From assembly GCF_003626695.1 (NCBI RefSeq), contig NZ_RBAH01000029.1:43426-107425 (forward strand): 64,000 bases of DNA, read 5' to 3'. The position numbers and the translations under genes are program-made. Below, piece by piece: positions 34,337-43,135 of the stretch. Each line of letters opens with the position of its first letter. The first letter of the stretch is position 1. Under the pieces are notes generated by a model. It ran no database searches and was not told the DNA's origin. It saw nothing but the letters and a program-made list of their open reading frames with translations. Source of the stretch: Paenibacillus ginsengarvi (GTDB lineage: Bacteria > Bacillota > Bacilli > Paenibacillales > NBRC-103111).

Positions 34337-34771
34337 TTGGCTGACAATGAAGCGTTGTTCGAAGTCACTTCGATGTTCCGAACCCTCATTAAACGGATCT
34401 CGCAGGAATGGAATAAAAACGGCGGCCGTACGCTTAGCTTTCCGCAGTTCAAGGTGCTCTATATGTTGAATAAGCTTGGCCCCCAGCGGGTATCGCAGCT
34501 TGCCGAGATGCTCTGCATTACCCCGGCGGCCGTAACGGGCATTACCGACAAGCTGCTGGCGGAAGGTTATGTGCAGAGGGATCGGGCGGAATCGGACCGC
34601 AGAGTGGTCGTTATTACGCTCACAGACAAGGGAGAGGTCATGATCCGGGAAGCGAAGGACACTCAGAAAAAAACGATCGAGATGATCTTCACCATGCTTC
34701 CGGATGAAGATATCGAGCATCTTCGGCGCATTTTTGCCGAGATGCTTTTCAAAATGGACCATACAGACTAA
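34337..34771 (+). CDS. MarR family transcriptional regulator
   Basis: 144 residues from a TTG that follows GAGGAGGG by eight bases; a GTG at 34304 is less likely. The winged HTH is clear: LGPQRVSQLAEMLCITPAAV, ITDKLLAEGYVQRDRAESDR, VVVITLTDKG. It lies 23 bp before an MFS drug exporter gene, with which it forms the common MarR-efflux operon, and probably represses both through the dyad at 34229. Confidence 0.88.
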   Translation: MADNEALFEVTSMFRTLIKRISQEWNKNGGRTLSFPQFKVLYMLNKLGPQRVSQLAEMLCITPAAVTGITDKLLAEGYVQRDRAESDRRVVVITLTDKGEVMIREAKDTQKKTIEMIFTMLPDEDIEHLRRIFAEMLFKMDHTD

Positions 34772-34794
34772 AAAGAGATGGAGAGAAAGGGTAC

Positions 34795-36426
34795 ATGGAG
34801 CATTTAACCGCTAAACGCAAAATCTCGATCATGATCGCCATTATGGCCGCGATGTTTTTCGCCGCCATCAATCAGACGATTACGAGCACAGCGATGCCGC
34901 GAATTATCGCCATACTGGACGGCATGGATTATTACACCTGGACCATTAACATTTACCTGCTGACCTCGACGATCGCAACGATCTTGGTCGGCAAGCTGTC
35001 CGACATGTTCGGTCGCAAGCCATTCCTGCTAGTCGGGATCTTGCTATTTATGCTCGGCGCATTTCTAACCGGCACGTCCGACAACGTGTACCAGTTCATT
35101 ACTTATCGCGGTATTCAGGGGATTGGCGCCGGTATTATTCAATCGACGGCGTTTACGGCCGTAGGCGACCTGTTCGCTCCTCGCGAGCGCGGCAAATGGA
35201 TGGGCTTCATGACCGCGATATTCGGCTTTTCCAGCGTACTCGGTCCGACGCTCGGCGGTTATCTCGTCGACCATATGGATTGGCACTGGCTGTTCTGGAT
35301 CTTCCTGCCGCTCGGCATTGTCGCGTTCGCGATGATCGTCGCACTGTTCCCGAAAGTCGAACGAGGGCCAAAGCAAAGCATCGACTATATCGGCTCGCTA
35401 TTCCTGACGACAACGATCGTACCGCTGCTGCTGGCGTTCTCGTGGGCCGGCACGGAATACAAATGGGGATCGGCGCAAATTCTCGGGCTTCTCGCCGCCA
35501 CCGTCTTGTCCGCCATCATCTTTATTTTCGTGGAAATGAGGGCGAAAAACCCGATTTTGCCGCTTAATTTGTTCCGCAACGGCATCGTCACCATCTCGAA
35601 TACGATCGGCTTTATTATGAACTTCGGCATGATGGGCGCCTTGATCTACCTGAGCTTCTTCGTGCAAGGCGTTCTCGGCATCTCGCCTACCCTCGCCGGT
35701 TATGTCACGATGCCGATGTCGATCGCCATGGTCGTCACCAGCGCCATTACCGGTCAAATGATCGCCAGAAGCGGCAAATACAAACGGTTTGCCATTCTCG
35801 GTATGCCGATTATGATCGCAGGCATGGTCATCATGGTGTTTATGAACAGCGTCGCCCTGGCGGTGCTCAGCATGATCGTCTTCGGTATCGGTCTCGGCCT
35901 TGGCATGCCGGTGTTCTCGCTGGCCACGCAAAATGCCGTTCCGCATACGCAGCTCGGCGTCGTCACCGCATCGAGCCAGTTGTTCCGGAACCTCGGCGGC
36001 ACGATCGGGATCGCCGTGATGGGGACGGTTATGTCCAACAATTTGGCGAAGCATTTAAAGGAAGCGATGCAGTCGCCGTCGGCTCCGGACTTCAGCAAGC
36101 TCGACCCGAAGCTGGCCGAGCAGATGGCCCCGTTTGCGAATCCGCAAATGCTGATGAACAAGCCGGTGCTCGAACAAACGCAGGCGAGCCTGCCTGCGGA
36201 CGTGCAGCCGCTCTTCACGCAGTTGATCGACAACATTCGCGACGCGCTCGGCCAGACGCTGTCTACCGTCTTCCTGACGGGGGCTATCGTTACCGTAGTC
36301 GCCTTCGTGCTCGTCTTCTTCCTGAAGGAGATTCCGCTCCGAACTACGAACAAAACACCGGGTTCGGGCGCTCCGGAAGCGAAAGAAAGCGGAGCCGCCA
36401 TGCAAGTGGTAGCCGATAAAGCTTAA
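34795..36426 (+). CDS. MFS drug-efflux transporter, DHA2 (14-span) family
   Basis: 543 residues, about 14 membrane segments. Motif A is GKLSDMFGRKPFLLVG; motif C-like GFSSVLGPTLGGYLVD marks a drug/H+ antiporter. A long extracytoplasmic loop with Pro-rich sequence precedes the last span and the tail is charged. Co-transcribed with the MarR regulator, so inducible export of toxic compounds is likely. A terminator follows. Confidence 0.9.
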   Translation: MEHLTAKRKISIMIAIMAAMFFAAINQTITSTAMPRIIAILDGMDYYTWTINIYLLTSTIATILVGKLSDMFGRKPFLLVGILLFMLGAFLTGTSDNVYQFITYRGIQGIGAGIIQSTAFTAVGDLFAPRERGKWMGFMTAIFGFSSVLGPTLGGYLVDHMDWHWLFWIFLPLGIVAFAMIVALFPKVERGPKQSIDYIGSLFLTTTIVPLLLAFSWAGTEYKWGSAQILGLLAATVLSAIIFIFVEMRAKNPILPLNLFRNGIVTISNTIGFIMNFGMMGALIYLSFFVQGVLGISPTLAGYVTMPMSIAMVVTSAITGQMIARSGKYKRFAILGMPIMIAGMVIMVFMNSVALAVLSMIVFGIGLGLGMPVFSLATQNAVPHTQLGVVTASSQLFRNLGGTIGIAVMGTVMSNNLAKHLKEAMQSPSAPDFSKLDPKLAEQMAPFANPQMLMNKPVLEQTQASLPADVQPLFTQLIDNIRDALGQTLSTVFLTGAIVTVVAFVLVFFLKEIPLRTTNKTPGSGAPEAKESGAAMQVVADKA

Positions 36427-36442
36427 TAGACTGCGAACGTCG

Positions 36443-36489
36443 AAAAAGGACAGCTCCGCGTTGTGAAACGTGGATACTGTCCTTTTTTT
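36443..36489. terminator. Terminator between MFS gene and guaB
   Basis: AAAAAGGACAG...CTGTCCTTTTTTT arms flank a loop of about 24 nt; works for both convergent genes. Confidence 0.85.
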
Positions 36490-36528
36490 GTTTTCCGCTG
36501 GGTTGGATTTTATCCTGCCCCCGGCCGC

Positions 36529-38031
36529 TTACTCGCCGGACAAGCTGTTCTCTTTCAAGATAACATCATGTGCGCCGCCTTCGACGATACTTGTAGCCGA
36601 AACGAGCGTAATTCTCGCTTTTTGCTGAAGCTCTTCGATCGACAGCGAGCCGCAGTTGCACATCGTCGATTTGATTTTGTGAATCGTCTTTTCCATGTTT
36701 TCCTGCAAGCTTCCCGCATACGACACGTACGAGTCGACGCCTTCCTCGAACACGAGCGACTGTTTGCCGCCGGTGTCGTACCGCTGCCAGTTGCGCGCCC
36801 GATTGGAGCCTTCGCCCCAAAACTCCTTGACGAAGTTGTTGCCGACCTTCAGCTTGCGCGTAGGGCTCTCGTCGAAACGGGCGAAGTAGCGGCCCATCAT
36901 GACGAAATCGGCTCCCATGGCCAAAGCGAGCGTAATGTGGTAATCGTGCACGATCCCGCCGTCCGAGCAGATCGGCACGTAAATGCCGGTCTCGCGGAAA
37001 TAGTCGTCGCGAGCCGCCGCCACTTCCATGACGGCCGATGCCTGACCGCGGCCGATCCCTTTTTGCTCGCGCGTAATACAGATGGAGCCGCCGCCGATAC
37101 CTACCTTGATGAAATCGGCTCCGGATTCCACCAAATACAGGAAGCCTTCGCGGTCTACGACGTTACCCGCCCCAATTTTCGCCTTCGGGAAGTTCGTTTT
37201 TACATATTCGATCGTCTCGCGCTGCCATTCCGTGTAACCGTCCGAAGAGTCGATTACGAGGACGTCGACACCTGCTGCTACCAGTGCAGGCACCCGCTCG
37301 GCGTAATCCTTCGTATTGATGCCTGCGCCCACGATGTAGCTTTTATTCCCGTCAAGCAGCTCATACGGATTTTCCTTGTGCGCGTCATAGTCTTTGCGGA
37401 ACACAAGGTATTCAAGGTTCTGCTCCGCGCCCACGATCGGCAAGCAGTTCAGCTTATGCTCCCAAATCAAGTCGTTGGCTTCGGACAGCGTGCTTCCGGA
37501 TTTCCCATATATCAGCGAGGAAAACGGCGTCATGAATTGACCTACCAGCTTGTCCTGAGGATCACGGCTGATCCGGTAATCCCGGCTGGTGACGATGCCG
37601 AGCAGCTTGCCTGTCGGCGTCCCGTCGTCCGTAATCGCCACGGTCGAATGGCCGGTTCTTTCCTTCAGCTCCAGCACATCCTTCAGCGTATGCTGCGGGG
37701 TCAGGTTCGAGCGGCTCACGACAAAGCCAGCTTTGTGCCCTTTGACTTTGCGCACCATGTCCGCCTGCTCTTCAACCGGCTGAGACCCGAAAATAAACGA
37801 AATTCCGCCGCACCGCGCCAAGGCAACCGCCATATTGTGGTCGGATACCGCCTGCATAACCGCGGATGAGAACGGAATGTTCAGCGCAACTTCCGGCTTT
37901 TCGCCCTTCTTGAACTTGACGATCGGTGTTTTCAGGCTTACGTTCCCCGGATTGCAGTCCTTGCTCGTCAAATTCGGCAGCAACAAATACTCGCTAAAGG
38001 TACGGGATGGTTCCGTATAATAGTACGCCAC
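36529..38031 (-). CDS. guaB: IMP dehydrogenase, Tritrichomonas-like lineage
   Basis: 500 residues, GTG start after GGAGGG. Oxidises IMP to XMP in guanine-nucleotide synthesis. A barrel is interrupted by two CBS domains (about residues 95-220). The catalytic Cys318 is in GGGSICITREQKGIGRG. The flap region with NWQRYD and the C-terminal SYAGSLQEN...CNCG closely resemble the IMPDH of the protist Tritrichomonas foetus as I remember it (Cys319), rather than standard bacterial GuaB (GSICTTR). It may be a second, divergent IMPDH of the genome. Confidence 0.9.
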   Translation of the reverse strand: MAYYYTEPSRTFSEYLLLPNLTSKDCNPGNVSLKTPIVKFKKGEKPEVALNIPFSSAVMQAVSDHNMAVALARCGGISFIFGSQPVEEQADMVRKVKGHKAGFVVSRSNLTPQHTLKDVLELKERTGHSTVAITDDGTPTGKLLGIVTSRDYRISRDPQDKLVGQFMTPFSSLIYGKSGSTLSEANDLIWEHKLNCLPIVGAEQNLEYLVFRKDYDAHKENPYELLDGNKSYIVGAGINTKDYAERVPALVAAGVDVLVIDSSDGYTEWQRETIEYVKTNFPKAKIGAGNVVDREGFLYLVESGADFIKVGIGGGSICITREQKGIGRGQASAVMEVAAARDDYFRETGIYVPICSDGGIVHDYHITLALAMGADFVMMGRYFARFDESPTRKLKVGNNFVKEFWGEGSNRARNWQRYDTGGKQSLVFEEGVDSYVSYAGSLQENMEKTIHKIKSTMCNCGSLSIEELQQKARITLVSATSIVEGGAHDVILKENSLSGE

Positions 38032-38068
38032 TGACTCTACCCTCCATAGTTATGAGTAAATTTTTACG

Positions 38069-38097
38069 ATCATACCATATGGACTGCAAAGAAGCAA
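38069..38097 (-). promoter_or_regulatory. Sigma-A promoter of guaB
   Basis: On the minus strand TTGCTT, 17 bp, TATGAT, about 38 bp before the GTG. No purine riboswitch fold is seen. Confidence 0.5.
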
Positions 38098-38172
38098 CAA
38101 GCATTTTCTGCTTGGAGTCTGCTTCGCTGCTAAGGATGGCGCATTTTTGACAAAGTGTGTATGAATTATAGA

Positions 38173-38832
38173 TTATCCGTTCCAGCGGCCTATGTGCGCC
38201 TTGACTTCGAGCAGATTGTTCACTACCGCATCCGCTTGCCGCAGCTCATGCTCCTGGGCAAAATCGAAGCGGCAGCCGATCGCCAGCAAGCCGTTACGCT
38301 TCGCCGCGTGTATATCGGATAACCTGTCGCCGATAACCGCACCGCTGCGAATGCCGTATTTCTCCATAATATGACGAACCAAGTCCGCCTTATCCAAAGT
38401 ATCAATATGCTGAATACTGAACGTTTCGGTCACCGACGCATCCAACCTGTAAACTTCAACGATCGCCTGCAAATACTCGATCTGCCCGTTGCTGGCAATG
38501 AACAGGGCATATCCGGACTGCTTCAAAAAGTCGAAAAGCTCTTCGACATGCGGATAAAGCGCACCTTGGCCGCTTCGGATGTTCGCAATTAACCGCTCGT
38601 GAAAATAACGATTGGCCGCTTCCCGGATGGCCGGCGAATGCGCGGGCATCAGTGTCTCCCACACGACAGGCAAGGGAACTCCCATGATCTCGCGATACGT
38701 TTGGATCGGCGTGTCGCCCGACCATTCGCGGCGGGACCTCAAGTAGCCGAACGTGTCCTCGAGCGATGGTTCCAAAATGGTATGGGTTTGAAATAGTGTC
38801 CCGTCCATATCGAATATTACCGAAGCCTGCAT
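38173..38832 (-). CDS. HAD family phosphatase (Gph/PpaX-like)
   Basis: 219 residues. Motif I FDMDGTLFQTH, motif II FIASNGQ, motif III Lys near LDKADLVRHIMEK and motif IV SGAVIGDRLSDIHAAKRNG; a helical cap lies between motifs I and II. This fits phosphoglycolate or pyrophosphate phosphatases. AACGGGGGAG-type site precedes the ATG. Likely co-oriented with, but not coupled to, the small membrane protein upstream. Confidence 0.85.
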   Translation of the reverse strand: MQASVIFDMDGTLFQTHTILEPSLEDTFGYLRSRREWSGDTPIQTYREIMGVPLPVVWETLMPAHSPAIREAANRYFHERLIANIRSGQGALYPHVEELFDFLKQSGYALFIASNGQIEYLQAIVEVYRLDASVTETFSIQHIDTLDKADLVRHIMEKYGIRSGAVIGDRLSDIHAAKRNGLLAIGCRFDFAQEHELRQADAVVNNLLEVKAHIGRWNG

Positions 38833-38853
38833 CTTTTGTTACTCCCCCGTTTC

Positions 38854-39156
38854 TCAGACAATAGCTTCCCTCGGAAAAACAATAACATTCACGATTGAGA
38901 GAATCACAACCGCTAGAAACATCATAAAGGAAACGGGGTCGCCGCCGACACCCAATTCATCGGATAAAATGCCGATCTGATAAGTCAAAAAGGCGGATAC
39001 CACCGAGCAAAGCAAAGAAATGGTTATCCTTGCAAAACCGCCGATCAGATATACGCGCTTTCTCTGAAAGATCGTGATTAGAACGGACAAGAGCAGAATC
39101 ACGATAAAGAGCATATAGATCGGCCTAAAATTGCTAAAAACCTCTGCGCCATCCAC
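38854..39156 (-). CDS. Small three-span membrane protein
   Basis: 100 residues, GTG start after AAGGAGG. Hydrophobic segments at about residues 13-30, 37-60 and 75-93. Not recognised. It lies 21 bp upstream of the HAD phosphatase gene on the same strand and could be its operon partner. Confidence 0.6.
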   Translation of the reverse strand: MDGAEVFSNFRPIYMLFIVILLLSVLITIFQRKRVYLIGGFARITISLLCSVVSAFLTYQIGILSDELGVGGDPVSFMMFLAVVILSIVNVIVFPREAIV

Positions 39157-39344
39157 CGGCTTCGCCTCCTTCTTTCATGAAGGTAAAAACAAATAAAACC
39201 GACGGAGCTTCCTCAGGGTACAGGGCTCCATCAGTCTATTCTACCATTATATTCCCACTGTCCGGAAAGCTTTAGCTGACGGAACTCCGGCCGGGTAGCC
39301 GATTCCGAAGACGCCGATCACGTCGTAACCGGATGGGACGCCGA

Positions 39345-39374
39345 GAAAAGAAAAGAAGCTGCCCTTCGGCAGCC
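39345..39374 (-). terminator. Terminator of the NUDIX gene
   Basis: GCTGCC-GAAG-GGCAGC stem-loop followed by a T-rich tract on the minus strand. Confidence 0.75.
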
Positions 39375-39393
39375 CCATTAACATTTAAGCGCA

Positions 39394-39879
39394 TTATATG
39401 TTTTTAACCGTCTCTCTCAACGTGACCTTCTCCGCTTGATCGTAAACTCCGTAAATTTCGAACGTCCCTTCCTCAAAAAACAGCGGAAATCTCCGCTTGA
39501 ACCAGGGCTGCATCGGATAGTTCATCGCATCCCGAATCGGCACCCATTTCAATTCGCCCTCGGGCGGGTTTTGCAGCAGTTCCCCTTCGAAGGACGTAGC
39601 CACATAGTTGAATACCATGTATCTGAAGTTTGCTTTCGGATCTACATACTCATCGAGCCCTTTATACACGAGGTCTTTAACCGTAAGCCCGGTCTCTTCC
39701 CAAACCTCGCGCACGGCTCCCTCCGTCAAGCTTTCGGGAAAATCGACCTTTCCCCCTGGACCGATCCAGCCGGGAAAACCGAGCTTGTCCGGGCGGTTAA
39801 CCAGAAGCACGTTATCTCCGTCTCTTACGAGACACATGGTATAGAGCGCAATTTTCACATTCGAGTGGCTTGCCGTCAT
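39394..39879 (-). CDS. NUDIX hydrolase, MutT/8-oxo-dGTP-like
   Basis: 161 residues. The NUDIX box is GGKVDFPESLTEGAVREV followed by WEETGL. The phrase IALYTMCLVRDGDNVLLVNR and FPGWIGPGGK resemble the YjhB/MutT group that sanitises oxidised nucleotides. AGGAG lies before the ATG. It begins 15 bp after the phosphotransferase gene ends, so the two are probably one transcript. Confidence 0.85.
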   Translation of the reverse strand: MTASHSNVKIALYTMCLVRDGDNVLLVNRPDKLGFPGWIGPGGKVDFPESLTEGAVREVWEETGLTVKDLVYKGLDEYVDPKANFRYMVFNYVATSFEGELLQNPPEGELKWVPIRDAMNYPMQPWFKRRFPLFFEEGTFEIYGVYDQAEKVTLRETVKNI

Positions 39880-39894
39880 GTAACAATCTCCTAT

Positions 39895-40767
39895 TTACAC
39901 ATAGTCTTTAATGCCGTTACGAAAGGCCTCTTCGTCGCCATTGTCCAGGCCGAACAACGCTTCCTGAAGCGCAAAGGTTCCTGCGTAAAACGAGGCTCGA
40001 TCGAGCGTCCCCTCCAGATCGGGGTAAAAACGGCGGAACAGCTCCACAAACTCGTGGCCGTACGATGCCATCAATCCAGCGATATCCAGGGCCGGATCGC
40101 CCGGATGCGCTTCCGCAAAGTCGATAATTCCGGTGACTTCGGGAACTGAGGGATCGAACAGGATGTTGCTTGTCCCAAAATCGCCGTGTACCCAAGCAGC
40201 CCTTATGTTCATGCCCGCATACGTCTCGAAAAACGATTCAAAGTGCATGTCGACATCTCTTTGCCGTGCGGAGCTCATATAAGGGAACAGCTTCATTTGA
40301 ATGTTCTGGTGTAAAGTATGCCACTCGCTCCAATCGACTAAGGAGGGTTGTCCCGGGTCCGGGGGCTCAACTGGAATCCGATGCAGAGCGGCCAAAAAAC
40401 GGGCCAGTTGTCCGGCCATCCTCTCTTTTCCGCTCCCGCTTAGACCCAGCCAAGCCTCCTTCCACAGAGGCTCGCCGCGTATTTTCTTATATCCCGCAAA
40501 CGCCTCGCCGACTGCTTTATTCGCGATGTTCACATAGACTGGCGCAGGAATCGGCAAAGATACATAACCCTGAATCCATTCCAGCAAACGCAGTTCCCGC
40601 TTAAGTTGCGCAATGCCTTCCCGGTACTTGGGAAACCGGAATATAAACTCGCCGTTGACTTCCAGTACCACGTTGTTTTGTCCGTTTTCGTTTCGTTTGA
40701 CCGACTTGATCGGAAATTCCGGAACATGTCCGGAAATCGCCCTTACATACGCTTCCGTTACAATCAC
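39895..40767 (-). CDS. Aminoglycoside phosphotransferase-like kinase
   Basis: 290 residues. APH/choline-kinase fold: the catalytic loop is WVHGDFGTSNILFD and the metal-binding motif GIIDFAEAHPGDPALDIAG. The N-terminal lobe has EFIFRFPKYREG. Such enzymes phosphorylate small-molecule hydroxyls; an antibiotic is possible but not shown. GTG start with AAGGAAGG close by. Confidence 0.82.
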   Translation of the reverse strand: MIVTEAYVRAISGHVPEFPIKSVKRNENGQNNVVLEVNGEFIFRFPKYREGIAQLKRELRLLEWIQGYVSLPIPAPVYVNIANKAVGEAFAGYKKIRGEPLWKEAWLGLSGSGKERMAGQLARFLAALHRIPVEPPDPGQPSLVDWSEWHTLHQNIQMKLFPYMSSARQRDVDMHFESFFETYAGMNIRAAWVHGDFGTSNILFDPSVPEVTGIIDFAEAHPGDPALDIAGLMASYGHEFVELFRRFYPDLEGTLDRASFYAGTFALQEALFGLDNGDEEAFRNGIKDYV

Positions 40768-40824
40768 GCCCTTCCTTGTGCAAAAGCCCGGCCGCTTCCC
40801 CTCGCTTAACGCGCCCTCCTCAGT

Positions 40825-41721
40825 CTAAGCCGAAGCTCCCTTTCCGGAGCTTCGAACTGCCGGATTGCGCGAAGGCCAGTTCAGGATGACCAAACCGCCG
40901 GCGAACACGAGCGCTCCCGCCACCAAATAAACGGTAATCGGGTCGTGCCGGATGACGCCCGACCACAATATGCCGAACAGAACCGACGTATTGCTGACGA
41001 TGATGGCGATCGGGAACGAAACAAGACGCAGCGCCCGCGAAAACCAATAAAAGCTCATGCCGGTAATGAGTCCCAGCGCCAGCAGCGCGGCTACCGGACC
41101 GATCGCCAGTTCACCCGTCATCTCGAATTGAAACGGCAGCGGGAGCGCCATGATCGCCGAGCTCAGCACGAACATCGACAAATTCATTTCGCCCGCTTCC
41201 ATTTTCGAGGTGAGCATTTTTTGTCCCAATACGTGAAAAGCCGAACCAAAGGCCGAAATAGCGAACAACAGCGTAATGAACGAGCCTCCGTCGCCGAACA
41301 GTCCCGACAGCGGCCTCCCGTTCCAGCTGATGCACAGCACTCCGGCCAAACATAAAGCGGCGGCCGCCCAGCCGCGCACGGTTAATCGGTCCTTGAACCA
41401 GAGCACCGATATAAGCAGCAGCACGATCGTCTGAATCGGGACAACCAGAATGTTGCCGTAAGAGTAGCCAAGCGATAGCCCCAAATTTTCGAAAAAGTAG
41501 TTGCAGCCTTTGCCGGCCGCGCCGATCCACAGCCAGGTCAGATCGAACCTCACCGGCAGCTTCCCGCTGCGGAAAAGCAGGAACGCCCCCAAAAAGACGA
41601 CTCCGAGCGCAAAGCGCAAAAAAGTAATGGTAGAGCTGTCGAGCATGGCCGAAGCAACCTTAACCAACACACCGACAAAGCTCCATGATAGCGTAGCCAG
41701 CAGCAAAAATACGTAACCCAT
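40825..41721 (-). CDS. DMT-superfamily (EamA) transporter
   Basis: 298 residues with ten membrane spans in two EamA repeats (start LLLATLSWSFVGVLVKVAS; second repeat beginning ITLLFAISAFGSAFHVLGQ). Exports metabolites or amino acids. GGGGGG lies seven bases before the ATG. Single gene. Confidence 0.85.
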   Translation of the reverse strand: MGYVFLLLATLSWSFVGVLVKVASAMLDSSTITFLRFALGVVFLGAFLLFRSGKLPVRFDLTWLWIGAAGKGCNYFFENLGLSLGYSYGNILVVPIQTIVLLLISVLWFKDRLTVRGWAAAALCLAGVLCISWNGRPLSGLFGDGGSFITLLFAISAFGSAFHVLGQKMLTSKMEAGEMNLSMFVLSSAIMALPLPFQFEMTGELAIGPVAALLALGLITGMSFYWFSRALRLVSFPIAIIVSNTSVLFGILWSGVIRHDPITVYLVAGALVFAGGLVILNWPSRNPAVRSSGKGASA

Positions 41722-41834
41722 GTTAGCCCCCCGATTACGGTATCCGTTCTTTTCTACCTAGCCATTATAGCAGAAGCGTATAGACACGGAGTGCAATTTT
41801 TTCGGGTAGGGGGATCCCGCCGGCTGGCTGGCAA

Positions 41835-42398
41835 TCACATCTCGTCCAGCGCTCGCTTCGCCAGCTCGAGAATCGTTTTGTCACGCAAAAGCATAAATAA
41901 TCGGGATTTTTCTCCGCATTGGCTCATGCCCATCTTCATCACCTCGATTGCTTGGCCGATCGGCATCCAGCGGACCTCCATTCCAAGCTCGCTCTCGCTC
42001 TCGGTCAGCGTCGGGCTGCCGGTTTTGCCGCGCTCCTTGGCTATATAACAGTAGGAAAGCTGCATGAAATTATTCGTCTTCTTATGCTCCTCGATATAAC
42101 CCAGCTCCTGAATCACATCCGCTTCGTACCCGGTTTCCTCCCGGATTTCGCGTAGGAAGGCGGCCTGCGCCGGTTCGCCTTCCTCCAGGCCTCCGCCGGG
42201 CAGCTTGTACAAACCGCGCTTCGACATATACATCATCGCCACGTTCCGCTGGTCATCGATGACGACGCCTCTCGCTCCATAGCGGGACACACGATCCATA
42301 TAGGCGGGAGTCCCGCCTTCGAAATCGCTGTCCGTTATCGCTCTAACTCGTTCCATTCTATCACCGGCCCTATCGGAATTGTGTGGCAGCACTTGCAT
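41835..42398 (-). CDS. NUDIX hydrolase
   Basis: 187 residues. The box is GGGLEEGEPAQAAFLREIRE followed by ETGY. It has an extra N-terminal ~40 residues including RYGARGVVIDDQRNVAMMY. The start at 42398 follows AGGACG; an internal MERVRAI start is possible. Substrate unknown. Confidence 0.82.
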   Translation of the reverse strand: MQVLPHNSDRAGDRMERVRAITDSDFEGGTPAYMDRVSRYGARGVVIDDQRNVAMMYMSKRGLYKLPGGGLEEGEPAQAAFLREIREETGYEADVIQELGYIEEHKKTNNFMQLSYCYIAKERGKTGSPTLTESESELGMEVRWMPIGQAIEVMKMGMSQCGEKSRLFMLLRDKTILELAKRALDEM

Positions 42399-42495
42399 GT
42401 TTCGTCCTGAACCTTACATGTTATGTACTGTTCTCTCCGTCTTCCGAATGTTCCTGCCTGCCAGCCCCCGTCAGCGTTAAAAAGTCGCATAGCCT

Positions 42496-42521
42496 GTTTC
42501 AGCTTGGTCCGCCGCGGTTAT
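42496..42521 (+). promoter_or_regulatory. Sigma-B-type promoter of the YflT-like gene
   Basis: GTTTCA, 14 bp, GGTTAT, 62 bp before the ATG. It has the same hexamers and spacing as the promoter before rsbV. Confidence 0.7.
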
Positions 42522-42583
42522 AAAACGAATAGATCGGCACACCGCCCCACCATAGGCGGAATAGCGAAAAGGAGGCGTTCAAT

Positions 42584-42937
42584 ATGAACGAGAAAGTTTT
42601 CGTCACCGTCGTCGATAATGGAGCAAGAGCGATGGAACAGGTATACTCGCTGCGCAGACAAGGATACTTGCCGGAGGATATTTACATTCTCGCCCATGAC
42701 AGGAACCGCACGGACGATCTGGCGGAAGCGGCGAATGTCAGCACCGTTAGCGTGGAAGAGGAAGGGATTATGCAAAGCATGGCCAACTGGTTCCGCTCCC
42801 GCGGAGACGAGCTTCGCGCCAAGCTCATGTCGATGGGCTGCACGCAGCGGGAAGCGGATGCCTATGAATACGATATGGATCGCGGCAAATTGATCGTTAT
42901 GGCGAAAAGCCGGGTCCCGGCAACCCGGGGACTGTAA
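42584..42937 (+). CDS. General stress protein, YflT/GSP17M-like
   Basis: 117 residues. VFVTVVDNGARAMEQVYSLR and GYLPEDIYILAHD match the N-terminal part of the Bacillus YflT/GSP17M general-stress family, which is sigma-B controlled in B. subtilis. A sigma-B-type promoter lies upstream and the sigB operon 4 kb downstream. Function of the family is unknown. A hairpin terminator follows at 42992. Confidence 0.8.
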   Translation: MNEKVFVTVVDNGARAMEQVYSLRRQGYLPEDIYILAHDRNRTDDLAEAANVSTVSVEEEGIMQSMANWFRSRGDELRAKLMSMGCTQREADAYEYDMDRGKLIVMAKSRVPATRGL

Positions 42938-42991
42938 ACCGGCTGCGTGCATAGACTCGCTTCTTATAAGCTTCCATCCGAAGACGCCCGC

Positions 42992-43036
42992 GGCAAAGGA
43001 ATGAGAGCGCCAGCTCCCATTCCTTCTTGCCGTTTT
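42992..43036 (+). terminator. Terminator of the YflT-like gene
   Basis: GGCAAAGGAATG...CATTCCTTCTTGCC hairpin followed by GTTTT. Confidence 0.75.
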
Positions 43037-43135
43037 CGGCGCGGGTAGACGGAAGCCGGAAGACGAGCTAGTATGGAAATAAGCAAATCCGTCAAGTGCA
43101 GGCGGTAGACATTAGACATCCGAGGAGAACGAACG

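Noticed and set aside
36463..37869. A 468-codon plus-strand open frame opposite guaB
   Set aside because: Shadow of guaB; composition is biased and there is no start context.
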